Source: JAUQQI01 sp040289115
GTDB lineage: Bacteria; Chloroflexota; Dehalococcoidia; JAUQQI01
DNA: 25,448 nucleotides
Assembly (NCBI GenBank): GCA_040289115.1
Contig: PSKS01000035.1
Coordinates: 1-25,448, forward strand
Direction: 5' to 3'
Below, piece after piece: positions 14,515 through 21,400 of the stretch. The notes under the pieces are model-generated. The model worked only from the letters and a program-made list of their open reading frames with translations, was not told the origin of the DNA and did no database searches. Positions within the stretch are counted from its first letter, which is position 1. Each line of letters begins with the position of its first letter. The position numbers and the translations under genes are program-made.

Positions 14515-15082
14515 GCTCCCCCTCCACCAGGTCGCAGAGAATGTGGCCCAGGGTTATGTGGCATTCCTGGATGCGGGCCGTGTCCTCCGACGGGACTACC
14601 AGGGCCAAATCTACCAGCCCGGCAAGCTGGCCTCCATCCCGACCGACCAGCCCAACGGTCTTAAGGCCCAGGGCCCGGGCGGCATCAACGGCCCGGAGGA
14701 CGTTGGGGCTCCGGCCGCTGGTGCTGATGGCGACAAGCACGTCCCCCGGCTGGCCGAGGGCCTCCACCTGCCGGCTGAAGACCTCTTCGAATCCGAAGTC
14801 GTTGCCGATGGCCGTAAGGGCTGAGGTATCCACCGTCAGGGCGAGGGCGGCCAGCCCCGGTCGGTTCCGTCGGTAGCGGCCCACCAACTCGGCCGCCAGG
14901 TGCTGGCTGTCGGCGGCGCTGCCGCCGTTGCCACAGAACATGACCTTGTTCCCCCGCCGGAGGGCCTCGGCTACCAGCCGGGCAGCGATCGCCAGCCGGT
15001 CGGCGAGGTTCTCGGCCAGCCAGAGCTTGAGCCGGGCCGATTCAGCCAGCTGGGCCCGGGCGGATGCCACCGGGTCCGTCAC
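14495..15082 (-). CDS. gmhA: Sedoheptulose-7-phosphate isomerase GmhA
   Basis: A 195-residue SIS-domain isomerase converting sedoheptulose-7-phosphate to D-glycero-D-manno-heptose-7-phosphate, the entry to ADP-heptose. The phosphate-binding CGNGGSAADSQH (50-61), VGNDFGF-like IGNDFGFEEVFSR (92-104) and STSGRSPNVL (120-129) are all present. Glu65, Gln172 and His180 fall at the same numbers as the catalytic residues known for the E. coli enzyme. The start is GTG at 15082, with GGGAGGGG about five bases upstream. It overlaps the preceding GT9 gene by four bases (GTGA) and the following unknown gene by 20 bases, so the cassette is translationally coupled. Identity is strong; similar SIS proteins such as DiaA lack this exact set of neighbours and residues. 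Confidence 0.94.
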   Translation of the reverse strand: MTDPVASARAQLAESARLKLWLAENLADRLAIAARLVAEALRRGNKVMFCGNGGSAADSQHLAAELVGRYRRNRPGLAALALTVDTSALTAIGNDFGFEEVFSRQVEALGQPGDVLVAISTSGRSPNVLRAVDAARALGLKTVGLVGRDGGQLAGLVDLALVVPSEDTARIQECHITLGHILCDLVEGELADGAA

Positions 15083-16293
15083 GTCCCCCTCCCAGACTCC
15101 ACCCCGGCCGGTCGGCCCAAAAGCTCGGCCGCCGCCTCAACCACCCGCCGGACGGGGATCAGGGTAAGGCAGTAGTTTTCAATGTGCCGGCAGTGGACGT
15201 GGTCGCAAGGCCGACAGGGCAGGTTGACCTCCAGGAGCCGGTACTCCGTATCGTAAGGGTGGAACTTGGCCGGCTCCGAGGGCCCGAAGAAGGTCACCAC
15301 CGGAACCCCCGCTGCGGCCGCAAGGTGCATCGGGGCGCTGTCGTTGCCGATGAAAAGGTCCATCTCCCGCAGGAGGGCGGCCGTCTGACGCAGGCTCAGC
15401 CGGCCCACAAAGTTTGCCACCGGCCCGTCATAGTCCCCAACGAAGCGGGCCGCCAAGTCAATCTCGTCTGGCCCGCCGACCAGGTAAACGACCATTCCCG
15501 GGTGGAGCCGGCGAAGGGCCCGGGCCGCGGCCGCAAACTTGCCCACCGGCAGGCACTTGGTGGCGAAGCCCGCCCCGAGGTGGATGGCCACCCGGGGTTT
15601 TCCGCCGGCTTCGGCCACCAGTTTCCGGCCGAATTCCAGCTCTTCGGGCCGGAAGGGGACCTGTGGACCTCCGTCTACCGGCCGCACCCCCAGCTGACCC
15701 ACTACCGCCTGCGCGAAATCTACCCGGTGGATGGGTCGGTCGGGGCCGAGGCTTACGTGGAGCCAGGAGCCGCCGCCCCGGGCGTCGCTACCAACCCGAA
15801 GCTTCGGCCCCAAAAGCCACGTAAAAAGGATATCCCGGGGGTCGCCCCGGAGCTCCACGGCAACGTCGAAGAACTCCCGCCGGAGGCGGCGGACGGCCCG
15901 CCAAAGCTCCAGGGCGGCGTTTGCCCAATCCAACCGCTCCCCCCGCCAGGCCCGGTGCCAGGGGACCTTTACGACCCAGATGCGGTCGACGGCTGGGTGG
16001 CCCGCCAGCAGGACCGCCCCGGCCGGGTCCGCCACCAGGTGGATTCTGGCAGCGGGGAAGCGGCGGCGGAGGGCCCGGATGGCCGGCTCTGAAAGGAACA
16101 GGTCACCGATGGAGTCCAGCCGGACGACGGCGATTTTCAGGCCCCGGCCGTCCCCGGTGGCGAGGCGGGTAAAAACCTCCTTCCAGGCCCGGTCCCGGCC
16201 GGTCCAGCGGTCGTGGAGGCCGATGAGCCGGGCGATGGGGGGTTCAAGGCGGCCGATGACCCGGCTTTTGACCTTTCGGTCGAGGCCCATCAT
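15079..16293 (-). CDS. Glycosyltransferase family 9 (heptosyltransferase-like)
   Basis: A 404-residue GT9 enzyme, the family of lipopolysaccharide heptosyltransferases that use ADP-heptose. Motifs are the N-terminal KIAVVRLDSIGDLFLSEPAI (53-72) with the conserved Asp, HLGAGFATK, the donor-binding IGNDSAPMHLAAAAGVPVV, and FFGPSEPAKFHPY. A cysteine-rich tail (C-x2-C-x4-C-x6-C, encoded near 15168-15222) follows, as in many GT9 proteins. About 50 basic residues precede the usual GT9 start. Two consecutive ATG codons (16293, 16290) are candidates; GGAGG (16294-16298) abuts them, closer than normal. An extended -10 promoter (16300-16308) lies directly upstream, so this gene may start its own transcript. 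With gmhA and the kinase next to it, heptose is the likely donor sugar. Confidence 0.9.
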   Translation of the reverse strand: MMGLDRKVKSRVIGRLEPPIARLIGLHDRWTGRDRAWKEVFTRLATGDGRGLKIAVVRLDSIGDLFLSEPAIRALRRRFPAARIHLVADPAGAVLLAGHPAVDRIWVVKVPWHRAWRGERLDWANAALELWRAVRRLRREFFDVAVELRGDPRDILFTWLLGPKLRVGSDARGGGSWLHVSLGPDRPIHRVDFAQAVVGQLGVRPVDGGPQVPFRPEELEFGRKLVAEAGGKPRVAIHLGAGFATKCLPVGKFAAAARALRRLHPGMVVYLVGGPDEIDLAARFVGDYDGPVANFVGRLSLRQTAALLREMDLFIGNDSAPMHLAAAAGVPVVTFFGPSEPAKFHPYDTEYRLLEVNLPCRPCDHVHCRHIENYCLTLIPVRRVVEAAAELLGRPAGVESGRGT

Positions 16294-16299
16294 CCTCCG

Positions 16300-16308
16300 A
16301 TTATAACA
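16300..16308 (-). promoter_or_regulatory. Predicted extended -10 promoter before the GT9 gene
   Basis: On the minus strand TGTTATAAT is a perfect extended -10 element (TGnTATAAT) in the 36-nt gap between two glycosyltransferase genes. The TATAAT occupies positions -12 to -7 relative to the first ATG, the exact placement known for leaderless transcripts. No -35 hexamer is recognisable, as expected for extended -10 promoters. Confidence 0.45.
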
Positions 16309-16329
16309 CCGCGCGTCCGGCCCCCGGCC

Positions 16330-17448
16330 TCAGGGCCGCCGCCCGAGGATGAGCCGCCGGTAAAACTCCCGGGTCTGCTCGGCCACGACCCGGTGGGAGA
16401 AGCGGGCCACCGCCTGTCGGCGGCCCAGCTCCCCAAGAATACGCCGCAGGGTCGGGTCTAGCATCAGCCGGCGGATCGCCCCCCGCAGTCCCAGCACGTC
16501 CCCCTCCGGCACCACGATGCCCCCGTCGCCCAGGGTCCGGGGAATTTCTCCGGAGTCGCTGCCCACCACCGGAACCCCGCAGGCCTGGGCCTCAACAATC
16601 ACCCGGCCGAACTGCTCCTTCCACCGCCGGCCCGTTAGGGAAGGCACCACCAGGACGTCGATGGACCGGTAAAATTCGGGCATCTCTGCCGAGGCGAAGG
16701 GCCCCAAAAGCCGGCACCGGCCGCCCAACCTTCGCAGCCGGGCCTCCACCTCCCGGCGGACGTCCGGGTTGGACCCGAATCCCCCGACGATTAGGAGCTC
16801 CCAGTCGCCCTCAAGGCCGGCCACCGCATCCAGCAGCCAGTAGGCCCCCTTCTCGGGCACTAGCCGGCCGACAAAGCCGATACGAAAGGGCCCGGACCGA
16901 GGCCGGGGCTCGGGCCGGAAGAGCTCCGGGTCCACCCCGAACTGGGGTATGACCGCCACCGGGCCGGTAAATCCCCGCCGGCGCAGGACCTGCTCGGCCT
17001 CACGGTTGCCGGCGACGGCCCCAGCTGCCCCGGCGAAGACGGACCGCTGAAACCAGGAAAATGGGGGTGGGATGGGGTTGAGTAGGTTCTGCCAGGTGAA
17101 GAAAAGACAAACCGCCCCGACCCGCCGGGCCAGCTGCAGGCCGTGAAACGTCACCAAGTCATAGGGCTCTTCGTCCAAGTGGACCAGGTCCGGCTTAAAT
17201 TCGGCCAGAACCCGGCCCAGGCCGGGGTAGTAGTGGAGGTGGACTTGGCCGTTAAAGCGGGGGGGCAAGATGTAGACCCGGTAGCCTTCGTCCGCCCCCG
17301 GCTCGAAGGGGGCAACCTCCTTGCCGAACCGCCAGAACGGAGGCACCACCAGCCCAAGCTCGACCTCCCCGCCGGCGACCAAGGCCCGCAACTTCTTGCG
17401 ATATTCGGCCACGTAGCATGCCTTAGAAACCATCAGGACCCGGATCAT
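16330..17448 (-). CDS. Glycosyltransferase family 4
   Basis: A 372-residue retaining GT-B glycosyltransferase. The N-terminal MIRVLMVSKACYVAEYRKKL is a typical GT4 opening; the hinge region reads IGFVGRLVPEKG and the donor site has the E-x7-E motif in KEQFGRVIVEAQACGVPVVG, then SGEIPRTLGDGGIVVPEGD. ATG at 17448 overlaps the methyltransferase stop (ATGA). The open frame extends upstream to 17595, but the extra 49 residues are Gly/Pro-rich and out of frame with the methyltransferase, so I reject them. Donor and acceptor sugars cannot be predicted. It is more distant from the two GT4 genes at 18155-20406 than those are from each other. Confidence 0.9.
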   Translation of the reverse strand: MIRVLMVSKACYVAEYRKKLRALVAGGEVELGLVVPPFWRFGKEVAPFEPGADEGYRVYILPPRFNGQVHLHYYPGLGRVLAEFKPDLVHLDEEPYDLVTFHGLQLARRVGAVCLFFTWQNLLNPIPPPFSWFQRSVFAGAAGAVAGNREAEQVLRRRGFTGPVAVIPQFGVDPELFRPEPRPRSGPFRIGFVGRLVPEKGAYWLLDAVAGLEGDWELLIVGGFGSNPDVRREVEARLRRLGGRCRLLGPFASAEMPEFYRSIDVLVVPSLTGRRWKEQFGRVIVEAQACGVPVVGSDSGEIPRTLGDGGIVVPEGDVLGLRGAIRRLMLDPTLRRILGELGRRQAVARFSHRVVAEQTREFYRRLILGRRP

Positions 17449-18218
17449 GGGCCTTTCGAACGCTCCGCCGAGACGTGCATCACCACCGCCGCCAGGGGAA
17501 CCCGGGCCAGCAGGGTCGACTCCAGGTGGGCCACAACCCATAGCACCCGGACGAACAGCCGAAAAAGGATGTTGCCCCGGAGCCACCCGGCCCACCGTTC
17601 CCGCTCAACATAATATAAAAAGTCTTTAAGCTGGCCCACCGGGTGCATGCTGTAGCGGACGTGCCGGACCCGAAAGCCGGCCCCGGCCAGCAGGCTGAAG
17701 ATGTCGGCGTGGGTGAACCGCTGGATGTGGCCCCCGTGGCGCTCCTTCAGGTCGGCCCCAACCCCCAACTTGGCGGCCAGCCAGTGAAGGGTGAGGGGCT
17801 GACCCTCGCAGGGCACCAGCAGGTGGAACCGGCCCCCTGGCCGCAGAACCCGGTAGGCCTCGGCCAGGGCCTCCTCCGGCCGAGGCAGGTGCTCTAAAAC
17901 GTCCACCATCAGTACGAAATCGAAACCGGCGTCCCGATAGGGCAGCCGGTGGGCATCGGCCAGGACATACTCGGCCGCCTCCGGGAAGGTTCGCCCGGCC
18001 TTAAGACTGACGGCGGAAAGGTCGCAGCCGAAAAGCTCCCAGCCCGGCCGGCGGCGGCCGATGGTGCGCAGAAAACGGCCGGCCCCACAGCCCACTTCCA
18101 GCATTCGCCCGGGTCCTGGGGGAACCCAGGCCAGGGCCCGCCGCAACGCAATATTTAGGGGGTGGACGTAACCGCCCCCCCAGATTTGGTCGAGCCGAGT
18201 GCGCGTAAATAGACCCAA
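17445..18218 (-). CDS. Class I SAM-dependent methyltransferase
   Basis: A 257-residue methyltransferase. Motif I is MLEVGCGAGRFL (about residues 39-50), an acidic GCDLS ends strand 2, and ADAHRLPYRDAGFDFVLMVD then VLRPGGRFHLLVP mark motifs II-III of the UbiE/Methyltransf_11 type. The C-terminal third carries a hydrophobic stretch (GNILFRLFVRVLWVVAHL) that may lie on the membrane. It probably methylates a sugar or a lipid-linked glycan. The TTG start at 18218 is well supported by GGAGG (18226-18230, spacer 7), although it makes the gene overlap the preceding GT4 gene by 64 bases. Its stop overlaps the following GT4 start by four bases (ATGA). Confidence 0.88.
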   Translation of the reverse strand: MGLFTRTRLDQIWGGGYVHPLNIALRRALAWVPPGPGRMLEVGCGAGRFLRTIGRRRPGWELFGCDLSAVSLKAGRTFPEAAEYVLADAHRLPYRDAGFDFVLMVDVLEHLPRPEEALAEAYRVLRPGGRFHLLVPCEGQPLTLHWLAAKLGVGADLKERHGGHIQRFTHADIFSLLAGAGFRVRHVRYSMHPVGQLKDFLYYVERERWAGWLRGNILFRLFVRVLWVVAHLESTLLARVPLAAVVMHVSAERSKGP

Positions 18219-19270
18219 TAGGTCGCCTCCGCCGTCCGCCGCCAGGTGAACTGCCGGGCCCGCTCCAGGCCCCGGGCCCGAAGCTCGGCCCGGAGGTCGG
18301 CGTCCCTTAAAAGTTTTAATATGCCCCCCAGGAGGCTTTCGTCATCCTCGGGGTCCACCAGCATGGCCGCCTCCCCGACGACTTCCGGCAGGGAGGTCCG
18401 GTTAGAGCAGACCACCGGCGTCCCGCAGGCCATCGCCTCCAGGGGCGGTAGGCCGAAGCCTTCGTAGACGGAGGGATAAACGAAAAGGTCGGCCCCGGCG
18501 TACAGGGCCGGACGGTCCTCATCGGGGATCGGCCCCAAGAACCTGACCCGGTCCTCAACCCTGGCCCCCCGGACGGCCCCCAGGATGTCCGGGAAGATGG
18601 GGCCCGGCCGGGGAAGCCTTCCGCCCACGGCCAGAATCCACGGCTCGGGGACCTCCCGAAAGAGCCTGACCAGTCGGTCCACCTGTTTGCGCCGGTCGAA
18701 GCCGCCCAGGTAGAGAATATACGGCCGGTCAAGGCCATAGCGGCGGCGCACCGCCCCGACCCTTTCAGGGGTGAGGCCCGCTCCGAAATCCGGGTCGACC
18801 CCAAGGGGAACCACCTCGACCCGATTGGCCGGGACGTCCGTGAGCTTAAGGATATCGTTCCGGGTCCACCTCGAATCGGCGATAACCCGGTCGGCCCGGC
18901 CCAAGGCCCGGCGGGCAGCCCAGATGTAGAGCCTGAAGGCCAGGGAGCCCCGGTAGCCGGGGAGGACCAGCATGAGCAGGTCGTGGACCGTCACCACCAG
19001 GGGCCTAAACTTAAGCCACGGCGGCCCGAAGTAGGGGACGTGGACCAGGTTCACCTCAGCCCTCCGGGCAAGCCGCCAGAGGTGGACCTGCTCAAACCAC
19101 ACCTTTCCCAGGTTGCCCACAAGGCGGGGCCGCTCCGGGGGCCCAAGACGGACCAGGGTAAAGTTGAGCTGGGTCCCGAGCTCCCCCAGGGCCTCAAAGA
19201 GCCTGCGGCTGTACTGGCCGCTCCCCGTCTCGGGGAACTGCCAGAAATAGCCGCTAAAGCCGACCCGCAT
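18155..19270 (-). CDS. Glycosyltransferase family 4 (mannosyltransferase-like)
   Basis: A 371-residue GT4 enzyme beginning MRVGFSGYFWQFPETGSGQY, a pattern of the mannosyltransferase-like subgroup (glycine loop binding the acceptor side). Further motifs: HVPYFGPPW, VVTVHDLLMLV, DSRWTRNDILKLTDVPANRV, YILYLGGFDRRKQVDRLV, and the E-x7-E site in VYEGFGLPPLEAMACGTPVV. ATG at 19270 forms a TAATG junction with the upstream GT4 stop and has GGAGGGTGGGG as ribosome site; GTG at 19279 is in frame but less likely. Its last 64 bases overlap the methyltransferase gene, so about 20 C-terminal residues beyond the natural GT4 end (WVYLRAL) may be a by-product of the overlap. It is clearly paralogous to the next upstream gene. 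Confidence 0.91.
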   Translation of the reverse strand: MRVGFSGYFWQFPETGSGQYSRRLFEALGELGTQLNFTLVRLGPPERPRLVGNLGKVWFEQVHLWRLARRAEVNLVHVPYFGPPWLKFRPLVVTVHDLLMLVLPGYRGSLAFRLYIWAARRALGRADRVIADSRWTRNDILKLTDVPANRVEVVPLGVDPDFGAGLTPERVGAVRRRYGLDRPYILYLGGFDRRKQVDRLVRLFREVPEPWILAVGGRLPRPGPIFPDILGAVRGARVEDRVRFLGPIPDEDRPALYAGADLFVYPSVYEGFGLPPLEAMACGTPVVCSNRTSLPEVVGEAAMLVDPEDDESLLGGILKLLRDADLRAELRARGLERARQFTWRRTAEATYWVYLRALGSTKSGGAVTSTP

Positions 19271-20406
19271 TAGCCCCACCCTCCCAGTGCCTCCCGGTAG
19301 ACCCCAAGGAGGGTTTCGGCGGCCGCCTCCCAGGTGAATTTTGCTGCCCGCTCCCGGCCGGCAGCCACTGCCCGGGCCCGGGCGACCTCATCGGTGAGGG
19401 CTTCACGGATGGCGTCGGCGATGGCCGCTGGGTCCGCGGGGTCCACCAGCCAGGCTGCATCCGCGGCCACCTCCGGCAGTGAAGCCCGGTTTGAGGTGAC
19501 CACCGGTACCCCTGCCGCCATGGCCTCCAGGACCGGCAGGCCAAACCCCTCGTAAAAGGACGGGTAGACCAGCACCCCGGCCCGGCTGAGGAGGGCCGCC
19601 ACCTGGGGATCGGATAGACCCTGAAGCCAGCGGATATCGGCCCGGAAGGGCGAGGTCCCCAGGGCGGCCAGAAAGTCGTCGTAGAGCCAGCCCGGTGCCC
19701 CGACAATGACCAGGGGCCGGGTAATGGCCGGGTATTTCTGCCGGAGTAGGTTGTAGGCGGTAATGAGCCCCGGCAGGTTCTTGCGGGGTTCGACCCGGCC
19801 GACGAACAAAATATACCCGGGTTCCAGGCCGAAGGCCTCGAGCAGGTCTTCAGCTGCCGGTTCCTGGATTTCCGGGGGGTCCACCCCGCCGTAGACCACC
19901 CGGATTACGTTCGGGTCGACCTTTAAAAACCTGACGAGGTCGGCGGCGGTGGCCTGGGAATCGGTCGCCACCAGCCGGGCCCGGCGGACCGAGGCCGGCA
20001 CGGCCCGGCGCAGGAACCGGCCAAGCTTGGCGGGTACCCACCGGGGGTCCACCATAAAGTTCAGGTCGTGGACGGTTACTACCCCCACCGCCCGGGCCAG
20101 GGGCGGCAAAACGAAGTTAGGTCCGTGGAAAAGGTCAAAGCCGGGCACCAGCCGGTCAAAGGGCACGGGGAGCCCAAGCCGGAACCAGGCGGCCAGAAAG
20201 GTCCGCTCCTTGAAGGGGAGCTGGGTCGCCCGGAACCTGGGGCCGTAGGTCGCCGGGTTAAAGGGCGGACAGTCCCGGGTGGTCACCAGCAGGAACGAGA
20301 ACTCTGAAGGTACCCGGCTCAGACCCCCAACCAACCCCCGGACAAACCGGCCGATACCGGCCGATTGCTTCAAGGCTGGGGTGAAATCAAGGGCTATTAC
20401 CGGCAT
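19270..20406 (-). CDS. Glycosyltransferase family 4 (mannosyltransferase-like), paralogue
   Basis: A 378-residue GT4 protein. It starts MPVIALDFTPALKQSAGIGR and shows GPNFVLPP, VVTVHDLNFMVDP, DSQATAADLVRFLKVDPNVI, YILFVGRVEPRKNLPGLI and the E-x7-E site FYEGFGLPVLEAMAAGVPVV followed by SNRASLPEVAADAAWLVDP. The arrangement closely parallels its downstream neighbour (SNRTSLPEVVGEAAMLVDP), so the pair likely arose by tandem duplication and probably adds successive, similar sugars. ATG at 20406 has GGAGG nine bases upstream; TTG at 20415 is an in-frame alternative. The 5' end overlaps the preceding membrane protein gene by 20 bases. Confidence 0.91.
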   Translation of the reverse strand: MPVIALDFTPALKQSAGIGRFVRGLVGGLSRVPSEFSFLLVTTRDCPPFNPATYGPRFRATQLPFKERTFLAAWFRLGLPVPFDRLVPGFDLFHGPNFVLPPLARAVGVVTVHDLNFMVDPRWVPAKLGRFLRRAVPASVRRARLVATDSQATAADLVRFLKVDPNVIRVVYGGVDPPEIQEPAAEDLLEAFGLEPGYILFVGRVEPRKNLPGLITAYNLLRQKYPAITRPLVIVGAPGWLYDDFLAALGTSPFRADIRWLQGLSDPQVAALLSRAGVLVYPSFYEGFGLPVLEAMAAGVPVVTSNRASLPEVAADAAWLVDPADPAAIADAIREALTDEVARARAVAAGRERAAKFTWEAAAETLLGVYREALGGWG

Positions 20407-21400
20407 CGGCCGCAACCTCCCGGGTCGTCTCGAGCCGCCCCGAAAGAATGTAGGCCGGCAGGCCCGAGAGGATTAGGCTCCAATAGCTGATAAGCCGGTC
20501 GGCCAGGGCCACGGTGACCGCCAGGTCTAGGGGTACGGCCAGGCTGAGCAAGCCGGCCACCCCCAGCTCCACCAGGCCGAGTCCCCCCGGGGTAAAGGGG
20601 ACGGTGGTGAGGACCGAGTTGGCCAGGGCGGCAAAGACAATCATTGGCGGAACGATTTTTAATCCCAAGGCCTGGGTAACCAGGGCAAGCCGGCCCACCT
20701 CGCAGGCCCAGACGGCCGCCGTAAGGGCCAGGGTAAGAGGTAGCCGCTTAAAACCGGCCCGGGTTCCGTACTCCAGCCGGAGGTAGATGTCGGCCAGTCT
20801 AGCCGGAAGCCGCCGGCGGATCCCCGGACCGAGCCGGAAAAAGAGGCCGACGCCGGCCAGGCCAACTATCAGGAGCAGGATGCCCAAGCCCCCGACTTCG
20901 GCCAGGGTCCGTCGGGAAACCGACCCGATGAGGAAGACCGCCGAGGCGGCCAAGGCCGAGACCACCACAACCAAGTCCAGGAGGCGCTCGATAAGTACGG
21001 TGCCCGCCGCCTCCGAGAAGCCCGAAGCACCGTTGCGCTTTAGATGATAGGCCCGGTAAAGGTCCCCAAGCTTGGCGGGGAGCAGGCAGTTGGCAAACCA
21101 GCTGGCCAGGATCACCACCGCCAGATGCCAGGGGCCGGGGAGGGGTTTCGGGTCGGGGCCGACCAGGTTGCCAAGGATAACCCGCCAGCGGATGCCCCGC
21201 AGGGGAAAGGTGGTGTAGTAGACGGCCACGGCCAGCAGAAAGAGGCCCGGGTTCGCCCCGCCCAGGGCCCGCAGGGCCTCGATGGGGCTGATGCCGGCCC
21301 CCCGGAAGAGGACCAGAAGCAGGCCGAAGCCGACCGCCAGGGAGATGTAGGTCCGCCACGACTTTAAAATTCGGGGCAGGTCGGGAAACGACCCGTTCAT
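20387..21400 (-). CDS. Flippase-like membrane protein (UPF0104/LPG synthase TM region)
   Basis: A 337-residue integral membrane protein with about seven or eight hydrophobic helices, belonging to the family that includes the membrane region of lysylphosphatidylglycerol synthase. Typical segments are the first helix after a basic N-terminus (SLAVGFGLLLVLFRGA), LPAKLGDLYRAYHLKRNGAS, GTVLIERLLDLVVVVSALAA and VPFTPGGLGLVELGVAGLLS. Such proteins occur in many glycan loci and are often annotated as flippase-like, but transport has not been shown for most. The catalytic domain for aminoacyl-lipid synthesis is absent. ATG at 21400 has AAAGG upstream and overlaps the previous stop by four bases (ATGA). 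No canonical Wzx or ABC exporter is in the window, so this could be the lipid-linked glycan translocase, which is inference. Confidence 0.87.
   Translation of the reverse strand: MNGSFPDLPRILKSWRTYISLAVGFGLLLVLFRGAGISPIEALRALGGANPGLFLLAVAVYYTTFPLRGIRWRVILGNLVGPDPKPLPGPWHLAVVILASWFANCLLPAKLGDLYRAYHLKRNGASGFSEAAGTVLIERLLDLVVVVSALAASAVFLIGSVSRRTLAEVGGLGILLLIVGLAGVGLFFRLGPGIRRRLPARLADIYLRLEYGTRAGFKRLPLTLALTAAVWACEVGRLALVTQALGLKIVPPMIVFAALANSVLTTVPFTPGGLGLVELGVAGLLSLAVPLDLAVTVALADRLISYWSLILSGLPAYILSGRLETTREVAADAGNSP

Noticed and set aside
15064..16092. Plus-strand open frame of 342 codons opposite the GT9 gene
   Set aside because: Antisense to a strong GT9 protein; translation is compositionally biased, with no recognisable domain.
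17449..17595. Upstream extension of the GT4 gene at 16330-17448
   Set aside because: The added residues are Gly/Pro-rich and overlap the methyltransferase; ATG at 17448 forms a clean ATGA junction and matches GT4 N-termini.
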